Below, piece by piece: positions 1 to 12,029 of a DNA stretch of 64,000 nucleotides (positions are counted from its first letter, which is position 1; the number at the start of each line of letters is the position of its first letter). Both the position numbers and the translations under genes were made by a program. Below the pieces are notes generated by a model. That model was not told the DNA's origin and ran no database searches. It saw only the letters and a list, made by a program, of their open reading frames with translations. The DNA is from Ditylenchus dipsaci (taxonomy: Eukaryota; Nematoda; Chromadorea; Rhabditida; Anguinidae), in the NCBI GenBank assembly GCA_004194705.1, contig SADC01001374.1, forward strand, positions 310,001-374,000, given 5' to 3'.

Positions 1-963
1 TGCAAAAGCAGCCGCTGAAGAGGGTTGGGAATAGGCTCCAGCTACTGGCATCATAGCAGCTGCTGACATACCTCCTGGAGTGGGTAACCCTGCTAGAATG
101 GGTGGAGAAGGTTGGGTAGGACCTTTTTGGTTAGATGAATTGCTGTTAGACTTTTGGCTGGTGACCTTAGTATTGGAACGAGCCAATTCCAATCGAATAG
201 TCTGGCTGGATTCAGGGTCAAACCTAACACCCTGAAGTTTTCGACGGGCCTCGTTGGCATCTTGATGTGTGGAGAAGGTGACAAATCCAACAGGGGTGGA
301 GGTTTTCCCATTTTTGTTGGTGACTTTGAGCTGTGAGGCTTCATAACCAGAGCATGAGCGGAATAAGAGATACAGTTCACGCGCTCGAGTGTCCATTGGC
401 AGGCCGGAGATGAAAAGGGTGCGTACCTAAAAGATTTTAAAATTAAATAGGGTACAGTTAATTATAATCTGCTCAAGTTTTTCCCTTAAATGTGTCTGAC
501 CCTTTTTTTAATTCAATTTTTAATTTTTTTTCATTAATTATGCGACTCTAGACTCAAAGCTTGCAAGGTTTAAATACACTGTAAATTAAACCCTTGATAA
601 ACCTGCTTATTGAATTGGCCTCATTTCGAAAAAAAAATTTGGATCAAAATGATTTTTCGATAAACCTGCATTACCTATAAACTATCACCGCGGTCCTTCC
701 GCCTGGGTGCCAGCTTATTAATGGTCGACTGTATAAAAAATTAAAAAGTAAAAAATTAGGGTAAAAACAAATTCGGTCATATCTAGCAAACATCCAGACT
801 AATATCTTATTTTGTATGATTTTTTTGTAACTAGTTATAAACAAGTACTCACCTGCGACTGCTCATTGAGCGAAGAGACAGTGGAGCAATTGTCATTATT
901 AAGAGATTCCATGGACATAGCCATAACCATTTTGCCATTGCCATTCACGTTCCCATTCTCCAT
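1..963 (-). CDS. RBPMS: RBPMS/Couch potato/MEC-8-type RNA-binding protein, 5' part (runs off left edge)
   Basis: Two exons are visible. Exon 1 (853-963) begins at the ATG at 961-963 with an Asn/Gly/Met-rich leader and ends in NEQSQ at a GTGAGT donor. Exon 2 (1-426) follows a TTTTAG acceptor and gives VRTLFISGLP (RNP2), RELYLLFR, the NGK insertion typical of invertebrate members, PVGFVTF (RNP1) and GVRFDPE, then a Ser/Asn/Gln/Pro-rich tail that is still open at base 1. These are the RRM hallmarks of the RBPMS/Couch potato/MEC-8 family, which bind RNA as RRM dimers and control splicing or mRNA fate. The frame stays open upstream of the chosen ATG to about 1090 with no other ATG, so a further 5' exon is possible. 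The family call is firm; the exact orthologue and start are less so. Confidence 0.9.
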
Positions 964-3153
964 TTGGTGCAGTGGAGTTGGCTGCGAGTCGCGCCTCTGT
1001 CTCTTGGACTCCGGGAACACCACTTTGAATGCTTTTGCCCCTGGCCTTTCTTTAATTGGAATGTGATAGAGAGAGATAGAATGGGGGAATCAGTGGTCAG
1101 TGGACTAGATCAACTATGTGTTTGGCTGTAGGTAGGCAGTGAGCAGCAACAGCAGGACATATTAAGCAATACAGAGGTGCTGGATTGGTATATAGTTGTT
1201 GGCTGAGTGGGTGTTGTGGGTGTGATGTTGCAAGTGGAAGTGGTGGTGCACAACTACAATTTGGAAAGGTGAATTGTTGTAGCAGGTAAGTTGCTTGCCG
1301 TATTTGAGAAAGGCACTTTTCAAACAAAAAGGTTCATTAAAGTAAGAATTTTATTGATTTGGATGGGTGGAGTGGAAAACGTGATAGTAGAGAAAGAGAC
1401 ACGAGTCGGTTGATGTTCTTGTGTTAGTATAGAAAAAATTCTAAAATTTATAATATTCGACAACCCTATTCGTGACATACCGTATTTTCTCTAATTTAGG
1501 CGACCCTCTACATTTAAAATCGTGTATTTGGCATTGTGTTTTTCGCATCTGCGAAGATTGCTCTTAGGTAAGTTAATCATCGATTTGTAGCTAATCTCAC
1601 TGACCACAGTTTGAGTGGTAACTGACTTACTTAGAACTTGAAGCAGTTTGGAAAAATAGATGAGCACGATTATGAATTAGGGGATGGCGAATGATTAGAG
1701 GAAATGCGATATTTACAGTACAGTCGAGTCTCGATATAGTGGCACCCCTCAAATTCGTTCTCGCCTAGGGTCCGACGATTTTTGAAGGTTTTTGCGGAAC
1801 CCGATCCGTCAGTTTAGTCCCAAATATCACAAGGATTCCTATTTTACCGGTCGTTTCTAAAAATAGTCAAAGTTTTGCCGAAAAGACCCGCGGGTCTCGA
1901 TATAGTGGCACCCTATTTTCAAAAAGGGGTGCCACTATATCGAGACTCGACTGTATTCGTTCTAATAGCTCACCCGGGTAAGTTATTTTTCAACCCTCGG
2001 GTCAAAACTCTGGTGTTGACTTTGAAATTCTCGGGTGTTCAGCCAAAATCTAAAAACAGAACAGGTAGAGCTCTTGGAATTTTAGAGAACACGATAAACA
2101 GCGATGCGAAATATTCGATCTGAGCTGAGATTGATTGATTGATGGGGTGAGTTAATAGAGAGGGGTGAGCTGTTAGAACATTTACTGTATACTATCTGTC
2201 CACCTGATACTTTATATAAAAAACTAGTTTTAGTTGAATATATATTATTTACAACGAAAAGAAAGCCAAGCAGAGAAAGTCAATAATTAGTAAAAGAACG
2301 GGCACAGCTCCAAAAATAGACAGATCATTCTTCTTCACCTCCGCATTACCACAGACTATCCCCAATGGTCTGTGGCATCGCCTGCCAAAATAATGCTGCA
2401 CGTCTACAAAAATCAATCCATCTCCTGCCTGTCACTACAAAAGGAAAAGATTGGAGCCCAGATCCAAATGCAAATGATGGGCAGAAGAAAGGAAAGCGAA
2501 GAATAGACGACCTCTTCCAGGCAGGCCTGCTCTATATTGAGGTTGTTGTAGTAGTTCTACAGAATGGCAAGCGCAAAAAATGAAGAAGAGCAATAAGAAA
2601 GTGTAGCATTAACTACTAGGAGCAAGAAAAGGCGTTTTTGCTTGGCCCCTAGCAACAGGCAGGGCAATAGTGGTGAGGGCGAGGGAGGTGTATTGATTGC
2701 TCATGTGCTGTGTGACACCAGCGATGGATCTTCTTCTTTTGCTCCTCCACCTCCTCTTTTGTGCATTGTTGGGGAAGGCGATTGAGGAAAACAACGACCT
2801 TTTGAGGTGAGCAGCAGGCGATGGTCTTTCGCTTTGGTGCACCCCTATTTGATGGTTTGTTGGGAGAAGAGCGCATCTTTTTGAGGTGAAGATGAGTGTT
2901 TTTCGACATTTTTGGCAAAATTCTTTTTAAGAGGGACAAATGCATATTTCTAAGTTAAATTTTCCCAATTTCTAAATTCAAAGGGTTCTATTTGAAAGGA
3001 AAGAATTTGCAAATAAACTCTTGGAGTTATTAACAATCATAAAGAAGCCAGATAAACAGATTACGATACGATTTTTAAAAAAAGAAGCTCATAAGGATTA
3101 CTGCTATATAATCCGCGACCACAATTTTTCGATATGAAACGATTGATGGGAGG
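964..3153. other. Intergenic or 5' region upstream of the RBPMS gene
   Basis: No supported exon. The CT/AC-rich stretch 1100-1330 just upstream of exon 1 could be 5' UTR. A Tigger-like MITE sits at 1721-1953 and parts of CCGTATA-family elements near 1478-1640 and 1955-2200. The interval 2200-3150 holds several short open frames on both strands without family motifs or convincing splice partners. Confidence 0.5.
1721..1953. mobile_element. Tigger/pogo-like MITE
   Basis: The ends are inverted copies of CAGTCGAGTCTCGATATAGT followed by GGCACCCC, flanked by TA on both sides (1719-1720 and 1954-1955), as expected for pogo/Tigger insertions. The interior (GGGTCCGAC, fragments resembling GTCCCAAATATC) recurs in other elements of this window, for example 40609-41388. 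Non-coding. Confidence 0.85.
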
Positions 3154-3155
3154 TA

Positions 3156-3555
3156 CCGTAAAATCTCTAATAGTAGCCCCCTACCTCCTGATTCAAATTC
3201 GTGTTTTGGGCATTGTGTTTTCGAACCCCTTTTTCAAAACTTGTCTAGGCAAGTTATCACGCATTTGGTAGGTCATACCCCTGGCTACAAAATGGGTAGT
3301 AAATTGCATGAAAGCAGTCTTCAAAGAGTGGGTCAAAAACGCAATGCCACAAACACGATTTTGAACGAGGGGCGGGGGATACAATTAGAGGTTTTAGTAA
3401 GGTTGTATAATTCTCCGAAAAAATGAAAATCGGAGAATTCTCCGGAGAATTCTCTCGAGTATATGGAGGATTTAATAAGGAAAAACTGGAAATTTTGGAG
3501 GATTTCGGAGAATTCTCCGAAATTCCGGAGAATTGTACAACCCTAGGTTTTACGG
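3156..3555. mobile_element. CCGTAAAATCTCTAAT-ended MITE, interrupted
   Basis: The left end CCGTAAAATCTCTAATAG is matched by an inverted right end that is split by a second insertion (3398-3545). It is flanked by TA. The interior contains the same motifs (GCATTGTGTTTT, AACACGATTTTGA) seen near 1510-1530 and 5540-5565, so this is a repeat family. Non-coding. Confidence 0.75.
3398..3545. mobile_element. Small hAT-like MITE nested in another MITE
   Basis: The ends are TAAGGTTGTATAATTCTCCG and the inverse of TAGGGTTGTACAATTCTCCG. The flanks are GGTTTTAG on the left and GGTTTTAC on the right, a near-perfect 8-base target duplication inside the right terminal repeat of the host element. The interior is built from the palindrome GGAGAATTCTCC. 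Confidence 0.75.
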
Positions 3556-4719
3556 TACTCGATGATATTCAGCAGCTTCTTGGAGTGGAATTCAATATTT
3601 CCTATTCTTTATGTCTGGACAGCCATAAAATGCAGTTCAGGGGTGGATACATGCCAAAGTTTGGCTGCTGATATCGGTTAGAGGCGGTCAACTTATGTCT
3701 TGAACTGGGCCGCACTGAACGCGAACTAACAGAATGTTAAATAGAACAAAGAAATTTTTCCAGCATAGGTATAAAAAAATACCGGCATCCCTTGAGGAAG
3801 AATGAAAAATATCTTCATCGTAGACCGAGATTTCGCATCGAGTAATGTGAATAGCTTTGAAATCCTCAGGCTAATCCAGTTAGAAAGCTGAATTGGGGAA
3901 GAAATTGGTGGAGATTCGGACGGATAATTTCAGTAAACATTCTTCTAGATCTGAATATTATTAGTCTAAATGTATTTTTGGTGAAACAATACACTGGTCA
4001 GCTCTCTTAATGACGAGTTATGGACAGACTTCCAATTCAGCAGAAATTGTACTGAACCTGTTGAGAGAAGACCACATAAAAAATCCCATATAGTTTTAGA
4101 ATATTTAAAGTTTCAGAATTTCAAATTCAGAAAATTATAGTCAAGTTTATGGCATGCACACTTGAACTTATTAAGTCAATCATACTGAAAGTTGCGAAAA
4201 AGTGCTGATAGCTAGGAAAACAGAAGAAGTGAGCAACGATATAAAATGCAAACTAGTATCACTCAATTACAACAACAATACATTCCTTGGTGGACTACAT
4301 CTCTCCAAAAAAGAGGACAGCCAAGTGGTGGCCAAAGTCAAAACTTATTACCCACCACATAAGGCAATGGAACAAAAACAGCAAGAAACAAAGGCAGCCA
4401 AAGTGGCGGAATTCCCCTGGGCCAAATGCAAGGCGAAGGAGGCCAATTTAATGCTGCCGAGCAGTCCATCTATGAATATGAAATGTAAAGAGGAGGAACA
4501 GGAGCAAACACTTCGCCAACTGGCGCCTGGCGTAGTAACCCAGGGAACCAGTGTACGCCAATTTGAACTAGAAATTTTAATAATTTTTTTCATCTAAAAA
4601 TGGCTCACACAGAGTTGGTATGTGAAAAAAACTTAAATATGACACGAAAAAAGTTTTTTAGCAAAGAAAATCAATTTATAACTTTGATAAGTATAAAAAA
4701 AATTAAAATAAAGTTAAGA

Positions 4720-4943
4720 GGGTTCTATTCATATTTAGGCGGCAACATTTTTCACTTGGTGCCCCCTGTTGATTTTTTTATGAAAAATAGCTTGGTCCCC
4801 GTCTATTTTGGTAATGGTAATATTGTGATTATAGTGATCACGGCGATTATGGTTAACATAATCATGCATCAAGAAAGGTATCAAGAAAAAAACGACAGGG
4901 CGGACCAAGGCAAAAATGTTGCCCCCTAAAGATGAATAGGGCC
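4720..4943. mobile_element. Merlin-like MITE
   Basis: Inverted ends of about 33 bases run from GGGTTCTATTCAT through GGCAACATTTTT, mirrored at the right by a sequence ending GATGAATAGGGCC. Just inside are versions of the CCCCCTGTTGATTTTTTT / GACCAAGGCAAAAA motif shared with the Merlin element at 23009-24612. No clear target duplication survives. Confidence 0.65.
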
Positions 4944-4979
4944 TTACAGGCCTTTAATAGGGCTTTTTAAAATTCAAAA

Positions 4980-5184
4980 TAGGACGTAACCGACTCGCCA
5001 ACGCCATAACTTGTCAACGGCGAATCTCACCAATGGCAAAACTAGCTATCTGAAAACTCGCCAACGAAAAATTCGATTTAACGGACCCCCTCAGGATCGG
5101 TCATAGAGGGTTGGTAAATCGAATTTTTTGTTGGCGAGTTTTGCCGTCGGTGAGTCTTTTTCGTTGGCGGATTGGTTGCGTCCT
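4980..5184. mobile_element. Foldback MITE with CGCCAACG arms
   Basis: The arms AGGACGTAACCGACTCGCCA and, inverted, AGGACGCAACCAATCCGCCA face each other over about 200 bases. CGCCAACG-type blocks repeat inside both arms, next to an AAAAATTCGATTTA segment also present in inverted form. Non-coding. Confidence 0.65.
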
Positions 5185-6837
5185 GATAAAATACGTGATA
5201 TTTACTGACTGAGGCCTATAAAAGACCCATACAAAGTAGATTGTGAAGAACAAACTGTAAAAAAGTTTTTTTTGTAAAAAGTGTAAAAAATTTGGTGCAA
5301 TAAAATAAAAACATGTGACTGCAGGAGATGCGGAATTTTTTTTTAGTAACCCACTTTTTAAGAAAACAAAGAAAATGGATCCCAGTTGCATTCCATCCTC
5401 TAATTGCCCATCTCCGTGATTCTGATGCGTTGTAGACGCAGTTTTTAAAGACAGTTCTTAGGCAAATTACTGCCCATTTAACAAATAGTAAATAAAGGGT
5501 ATTTTGTCGAAAATTAATGTCCGAAAAATAAGTCAAAAAGGTAATTGCCAAAACACGATTTTGAGTCAGCCAATTAGATGATTCACAGTATTGACGATGC
5601 TCGAATATAACTAAGAAGTTAATTGCTAATTTTTTGTGCCAATTATCTCTCGTATCAATTTTCTTGTTTACCAAAAAATAGAAATAAACATTTAAAATTT
5701 GTCAAATTTTAATTTATTTTTAAAGCAAAAACATAATTTTTAGCTCACTATCCTAATCAAATACCATAAATAAGCTGATTAAAATAATTAAATTGAATGT
5801 TAAAAATAGAGCAAATCTCGCAAAAGCGCACACAAATGCCATAAAGAAGACCAACATGAAGAGGTGGAGGAAAATCGAGGTGAGCTTCTGGCAGCAATCA
5901 TGCAATGCAAAGCTCTTCCGGGAGATAAGACTGCTTAGGCCTTAGTTGCCGTGCAACCAGCTAGCACACAACAACAACCAACAAAAGATTACACTAGCAA
6001 TAGCTGGAGCAAGATTGTGCTTTCAAAAAGATGAAAAATATCCTTACAAAGCGGTTGTCAGGCTACCACTATTCCTTGAGGGTTGCACTAGCAAAATATA
6101 AAAGTTTTTAATATTTTCAAGTACATAGTTATAAAAAATTAGAAACGTGCTATTATAAATAATTCAAATTATTCGTCTTCAGATTCGCCACACACCTTTC
6201 CAATTTTGCACTTGTGGTTGAGCTTCTGAAATGAAAGAAATTTTGGCTACTATTTTTATATTTTTTAGTCTTAAATTTTCTGGATCGCAATAGTTTATTT
6301 GCAACGACATTTTTTAGTAGTAACTTTTTTGACTTAGACTTTCGATTTTTTAACTTTTTGCATTTGCTAATAAAAAAAGGGATTTGAAAGAGAGATTGAT
6401 AAATTTCGTAACTCTTACTCATTTTAAGTGCCATGAAAGAGCAAAATATGCCAGTAAAATATATAAGTCAGTCGGCCAACCAAAAATTAGTTCGATCCGA
6501 GTGAGATCTAGTCTCGAAAATCTAGAATTTTTTCGCTTTTTTAAATCTTATCGCTATGTTGTCAACTCGCTATGTCAACGCGCTATATACAACCGCTATG
6601 TTGCTACAAAATTCATTTTACATCATAATTTTTAAGAATTCGAATGTTAAGATATGGCCTTTTCGAAAAAATCAATTTCTTGAAAAATGACCGAAATCTA
6701 AGTTCTTCTAATTTTTCGAATTTTTTCGTTTTGTAAGGTAGGATTATTTGCAAACTTGGCACTCTAACTTCAGGTCAGGCATCTTTTCGTTCCAGATTTC
6801 TGAGAAAATTTTATTACTAGGGCCATTAGAAAAAAAT
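5185..6837. other. Intergenic, no supported gene
   Basis: AT-rich DNA. 5400-5600 is a degraded relative of the element at 3156-3555. A leftward segment at 6170-6226 after a TTTCAG acceptor could encode a short basic-acidic tail ending in GESEDE, but no upstream exon was found. Nothing else is supportable. Confidence 0.4.
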
Positions 6838-7029
6838 GTTACAGAAATAGATACTTTTTATTTCGGAAAAAGTCGTTGCTAAACTGAACTATCGAAAAAT
6901 TTTAAAAAGATAAAACATTTGCAAATTTTTGCAAAGGGGCTTAAAAATATAAAACATTTTGAAGTCTGATTTCATTTGGAGTTTAGACTTCAAATTTGTA
7001 AGGTTAAAAATCATATAATTCAATCTCAC

Positions 7030-7336
7030 ATGACAAACACCAGGCAAAAGTTCAGCGTTGAAAAAGTCAGGTATTGCTGTTTGCACAATCAGGCTAAAAA
7101 TATTACTCAAAATAAAAAGGATGCAAAATCAAATTACCCGACGATAACATCACAACTAAGGTCAGGTATATTGATATTCAGTTTCTCGCACTCTTCTTTT
7201 AACACTTCCGACAGCGCTTTTAATGCCTTTGACAATAAAGTTATTTTGAAACATTTAAATAATTCTCTGGAACTAACATTGACACTAGTAATTGTAGTTT
7301 TTCCAGTCACTGCTACACAAATCCAATTGACAACAT
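7030..7336 (-). CDS. Unrecognised two-exon gene fragment (unit 1)
   Basis: Reading leftwards, a TTTCAG acceptor opens an exon (7138-7336) that encodes a sequence starting DVVNWICVAVTG and including LLSKALKALSEVLKEEC and NINIPDLSCDVIV. It ends at a GTAATT donor, then a 44-base intron and a second exon (7030-7093) encoding LIVQTAIPDFFNAELLPG up to a GTGAGA donor. Phases agree across the junction. The first exon is open in both duplication units and the six substitutions I count between them are four synonymous and two replacement, which hints at past constraint. I do not recognise the family. No start or further exons were found; it may be a fragment. Confidence 0.4.
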
Positions 7337-7432
7337 CTGAAATTTTAAAGATTTTTATCACTAATTTTCAAAATTTTAATTTTCATTGTCTTTGAACATG
7401 CCTCATAGGTATGGGGCAAAAAGGCGGCATGC

Positions 7433-7837
7433 TTTCAAGGGCAAAAACGTTGTCCAATTACTACTCCGGCCCTTATTTAAAAAAAGGGTAGCCAGTCATC
7501 GAAGTTTCAATTTTTAGAGAGCAAAATTATAGGACTTTTGAAAAACGATCTGCAAAATCGGAATTCCCACAATTTTTCAGAGCATACTGTCAAAACAAAA
7601 GTGGCAAGAGAAAAAAATTGAGCTAAAAGAGGTGTCGGACTTTAGGCGGAAACGAACTTTAGGGGGTGCCGGATTATCGAATTTTGACTGTATCAATAAT
7701 TTTGCGAAAAGATGACATGTCTGTAATGTACTATTCCATGTGCTTTTGCTTTGTAAAATTCGTGACTTTTGCAGCCTATGTAAACGTATGCACAAAATTC
7801 AGGGTTAGGATGTGTATTTCGGTGCGATCGGGATTTC
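7433..7837. mobile_element. Segment present only in unit 1, with Tigger-like end
   Basis: Unit 2 reads straight from GGCGGCAT to AGAAATTGAGCTC, whereas unit 1 has about 400 extra bases. Inside are GTGTCGGACTTTAGGCGG, GAACGAACTTTAGGGGGTGC and a right end ATCGAATTTTGACTGTA at 7678-7694, typical of the Tigger-like family. The left boundary is not clean. Confidence 0.55.
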
Positions 7838-10800
7838 AGAAATTGAGCTCAGATGCACGATTTGTAAAAACCGGTCAAAATGTCAATTGACTAAAAATTA
7901 ATGGACGAAAAAGAGTCGACACTGGGATCTGGAACCTTGTCCCATGCGCAGGGTAGGCCAACGTACTTTAGCACAAATTCAAGCATGTTTTTCTTACTTT
8001 CTCAAGCTTGAGAAACCTATTTGAGTCTGTACTCAACTTAGGCTGGCTAACACTGCGCTAAAGCTCAATCTCAAAAAAGGAAGGGTCAGAGCATTTTTTT
8101 CTCACAGAGCCATAAGTTACAAAGAAAAATTACTTTCACATAGAGAGCATTCCAGCGGTTGTTCACTACTTTTACTATCTTTAAGATTCTTCGAGAATAG
8201 TGGTCCGTAATGGGCAGTTGCTGAAACTATGTACTTTAAATTTTTAAGATTGATAAGTCAAACGATGTCTGCGGCAGTTGTAAAATTTCCAATCCCCCTG
8301 CGATTTTCTGAACAAAGAAAATCATTATCTCAACTTTGGAAATTATCTCAACTTTGTTTTAGTAGGACAGGGGGAAAACCTGTGTCTTGGATATGGAATT
8401 TTCATCTGTTTTTGAAAATTCCATGGTTTTCGGTGTTTTTTCTTCTCACAGAAAAGTGAGCAATATGCTTTAGAGGTCATAACTTTGCAATTTTGGGTAG
8501 AGTTACTTTGTTAAATTCGCTTTTTTACTTGTAAAACTTCATAGTTATGCGAAAAATGTCTGAGAAGCCTAAATACTGACAGCGGTTTTGTTTTCTGAAA
8601 TTTGTTTCAATGAGTATTTCCTCATACAAAACAATAAAATTACTTTAATAAAACTGACGTAGTGTTTTGACAAATGATCAGCCAGTTAAAAGTTTTGAAG
8701 CTATTTCGGAACTTATTTAGTCGGAGGCGCATTTCATAGTTTTTCGTAAATCATGTTTAAAAGTCTTCTAAGTAATGTTTATATCTAAAACAACGATAAA
8801 AAAGGTAATTTCGCTACACGTTTCTTCAAAAAAAATTTCCGGAGAAAAAGTTTGACTAAAATTTCACCGAAATCTTGATTAACCTCGATTAACTTCCCCC
8901 AAGGCAAAAAGTCAAAAGTTCTTTTTTCAAACACTTGAATGTTTATGCGAGAAAGCATCGATTTTAAGGGTGTACACCCAATTCATCGTACGGACAATTA
9001 ATCGTATTGTTATAGAGCCGAACTCTAACTAACTAAATTAATTATTTGTACGATGAATTGTCCGTACGATGGATTGACCTAGACTCGATTTTAAGATTTA
9101 AAAACTACTCAAGAAACTTTTAAACATGATTTACGAAAAATTATGAAGGGACCCCCCGGACTAAATAAGTGCCGCTATTTCTTCTCTAATAATAACCTAC
9201 TCAACTCTTTTAATCACTCACCAAACAAAATCAGGTTAAAGCAAATAATAGATTTTAGCTGAATAGTCGTCATTTTTAGCTCCACCAAAATAGTGTGAAT
9301 ATGTGAAAAAGACGAAATTTCTTTTCTATGTCTAATTATTATCAGCACACTTCGTGTAATTTTAAGGCATTTGTTCCCCTTATGATTGTGTACAGTTGTT
9401 AGATTAGTTCAAATACAATAAATTTTTTCTGTGACCAATTAGAAGTTTTATGTACAGTGCAGTGTATTCAAGCATCAGAACGAGTAAAATATATGGATTC
9501 GAGAAAAATGAAAAAACAACAACAAAAAATATGCTTCGAGTGAATTCGAACCTGCGAAATGAAAAATAGGGTGCGTAGACGTTTAGGGGATTTTGTGACA
9601 AATGTCACAAAATCCACTAAACGTCTTAACAGAACGCCAAGTTTGTACACATTCAAATTCATTCTTTTTTTTGCACAGCCGGTTTTCTGTGTTTGCTCTC
9701 CTAATTTTTCTCTTGAAGTCTCTTTTTGAGTCCTTTGATAAATTTTTACTAATTTATGGAGGCTAGGTATCATCGCTTAGGTGGAAGTGCTTAGGTAGTG
9801 GTACTTGGGTGGTGGTAGATTGTAGTTTCTAGGTGGTTGTACCTTAGTGGCAGTACTTATTTAGCAGTATCCAAGTTGTATATTAGACTATTTTTCGCAG
9901 TGCATCTGACTATGTTGGCAGATAGACCATCTGGATGTCCCATGGACCAACTGAACCAGGTGGTCGTCCACTTGGATCAAATTTTTTTAATGTTTTCCGG
10001 GTTTCAAAACCTGTTTTCTGCACTAATTCAAGCATTCTGAAGATAGTTTGACAGTACTCAAATTATGTTTTGCAAGATTTACGAAAACTGTAAAAATACC
10101 ATGTAAACGTAATTTCACTACTGTTAAACCATCTTTAGAATGCTTTAGTTAGTGCAGAAAACAATTTTTGGAGCTGAAAAACGTAAAAAAAATTCGATCC
10201 AAGTGGATGACCACTTGGTTTAGTTGGTGCATGGATTATTCAGTAAAACTAAGGTTAAATTTTAGAAAAACATGCATTGAAATTCTCTTAACGTTTTTAT
10301 CTTATTTCAGCCAATTTAGGTTGATATCCATTTGATCAGCTGGTACCCATTTCAGATTTTGGAGACCAAATGGGTAAAATCACAATTTTTGGTTTTACAA
10401 ACCAATATTCGCTGACCAAATGATCGAGGACCAAATGACCGGGGACCAAATGCCATCTAGTGCCAAAAGATACCGAATAACACGTAAAGGCACTTTGTAG
10501 TTGTTTTTGTGTCAAAGACCTTCTTATTTCAACTTTTTCTTCTCGTACCCTTCCTTTCTCCAGGTTCCTATAGTGTTCTCCCAGTAAAATTCTTCTTAAT
10601 TACATTCATAGTGGTTATGGTCTGGTAGTTATACCATTAGTGGTCTTCATCAGATATCAGTGCCTAGGTGGCCCAATCCTGATGGTAATGCGATGGTACC
10701 CAGATGGAAAAACTTAACCAAACCCAAACCTGGAAAGCAGAAATTTCTTAAAAGTAAAAAATAATCTACTTTTACAACTTAAAATTGTGTGAGGAATAAG

Positions 10801-11089
10801 GTTTGTTAGGACCAAGATCAAAATTTCACCCACGCAAACCCAAAACGTGTGGTGGTTACTTCTTGGACAGGTGGATATCCACCTAAATGGCCTACAAAAT
10901 TAAAATCTCTTAAGAACAAAAAATAAACTATTTTTTCTAATTTAAAATTAAGTGAGGGATTGGGCCTGTTAAACCTAGAAAGAAAACAGTTCCGAAATTA
11001 TCTAAAAAACAAGATGAAAAAGACCACGTCCAATTGCATAACTTTATTCCAACAACAACATACGGGATATCAACAATTCAAATAATGCT
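7838..11089. other. Non-coding part of unit 1
   Basis: No supported gene. It contains a small palindromic element at 8975-9075 (CAATTCATCGTACGGACAAT and its inverse, also at 20209-20300), a near-perfect hairpin at 9577-9625 (AGACGTTTAGGGGATTTTGT with inverse), an inverted-repeat element near 9925-10240 with arms around GATCCAAGTGGA, and short repeats of GACCAAATG at 10350-10460. The stretch from 9567 on is absent from unit 2. Confidence 0.5.
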
Positions 11090-11530
11090 TTAACGCTTGC
11101 GCTGACCTCCTCCTTTGCGAGCTTTTTTCGGCTTGGGCGGCAATATCACTCCATCATACTTCTGCTGAAACTACTTGACTGCCTCGTCCTTGCCACAACG
11201 ATGAGATGGACCCTGAAAATGAGGGCCATATATACAGATCGCTTAGACTAACCACAAAAATTACATACCACACGACCCTGAGCTCTGCGACGCTTAGCCA
11301 CTCGACGATCGATGTGCTCCTGAATGCCAAAGCCAAAGTTGCCTGTGTCCGAAAAGTTCTCACGATAGAGTTCGTATTCTTTGACCTGGTGGTAAAAAGT
11401 TAGGGAATAAAACATTGAATAAAGGCAAACCTTCGATCCGCAATCGATGATTTCCTCAGCTTTCGGCCCTCGAACGGTGCAGTGGACGGAGATCTTCTCT
11501 ATGCGGCGAATACCAGACGAGCGGACTGTG
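11090..11530 (-). pseudogene. RPL11: Ribosomal protein L11 (uL5) pseudogene with introns
   Basis: Three leftward exons keep clear RPL11 sequence. Exon a (11431-11530) reads [23 protein letters not shown] and KAEEI; exon b (11269-11385) reads [17 protein letters not shown] then jumps to [11 protein letters not shown]; exon c (11090-11212) ends QQKYDGVILPPKPKKARK before a stop. The middle of the protein between EHID and the basic tail is deleted, the Trp before FQQKYDG is a TAG stop (11171-11173), and everything 5' of about ARYTV is lost. Two ordinary GT-AG introns remain, so it arose by DNA-level duplication, not retrotransposition. A working ribosomal gene must exist elsewhere. It lies inside the segment lost from unit 2. 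Confidence 0.88.
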
Positions 11531-12029
11531 TATCGAGCTCAGGAGAGAATCCCAACCGATACCTGCGCGCTATTATACAGTGTGATTTTTTTGACATATC
11601 CGAAGTGCTAGATTTTGCAACTTTCAAAGTATAATATCTCGCCCAGAGCTGCTTCATAAGAAAATTTTGACTGCAGGCTAGAAGCGAGCTCGAGGGCTAT
11701 CTTTCGGTATATAAGTCTCCTTGATAGGTGACGGGTGATCATGCATTTATCCGTGTTAGTTAATCTTGAGAATCTCGTTTTTGGCAAATCTCTCCTAGAC
11801 TGTGCAGAGAGCCATTTCTTGTCCCACAGCCATTTTTTAGGTCACATAAAATTAGATTGTGTTATTTTTATAAAATTTATATCCCAAATACAAGAAGAAA
11901 ATTTGATACAAAACCAGTTTATTTGTAATTTTATTTACAAAAAAATATAGTTAAAATAGATTTCACAATATTTGAAAGCTCAGTTTAACAATTAAAATTT
12001 GAATTGTTTTTCGATTTCGTAATTCTGAC

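Noticed and set aside
4202..4597. 131-residue open frame, Lys/Glu/Gln-rich
   Set aside because: No recognisable domain, no splice partners, and the opposite strand is equally open; probably chance.
6153..6434. Possible last exon ending GESEDE on the minus strand
   Set aside because: Only one acceptor-like site, no upstream exon in a consistent frame, and no family match.
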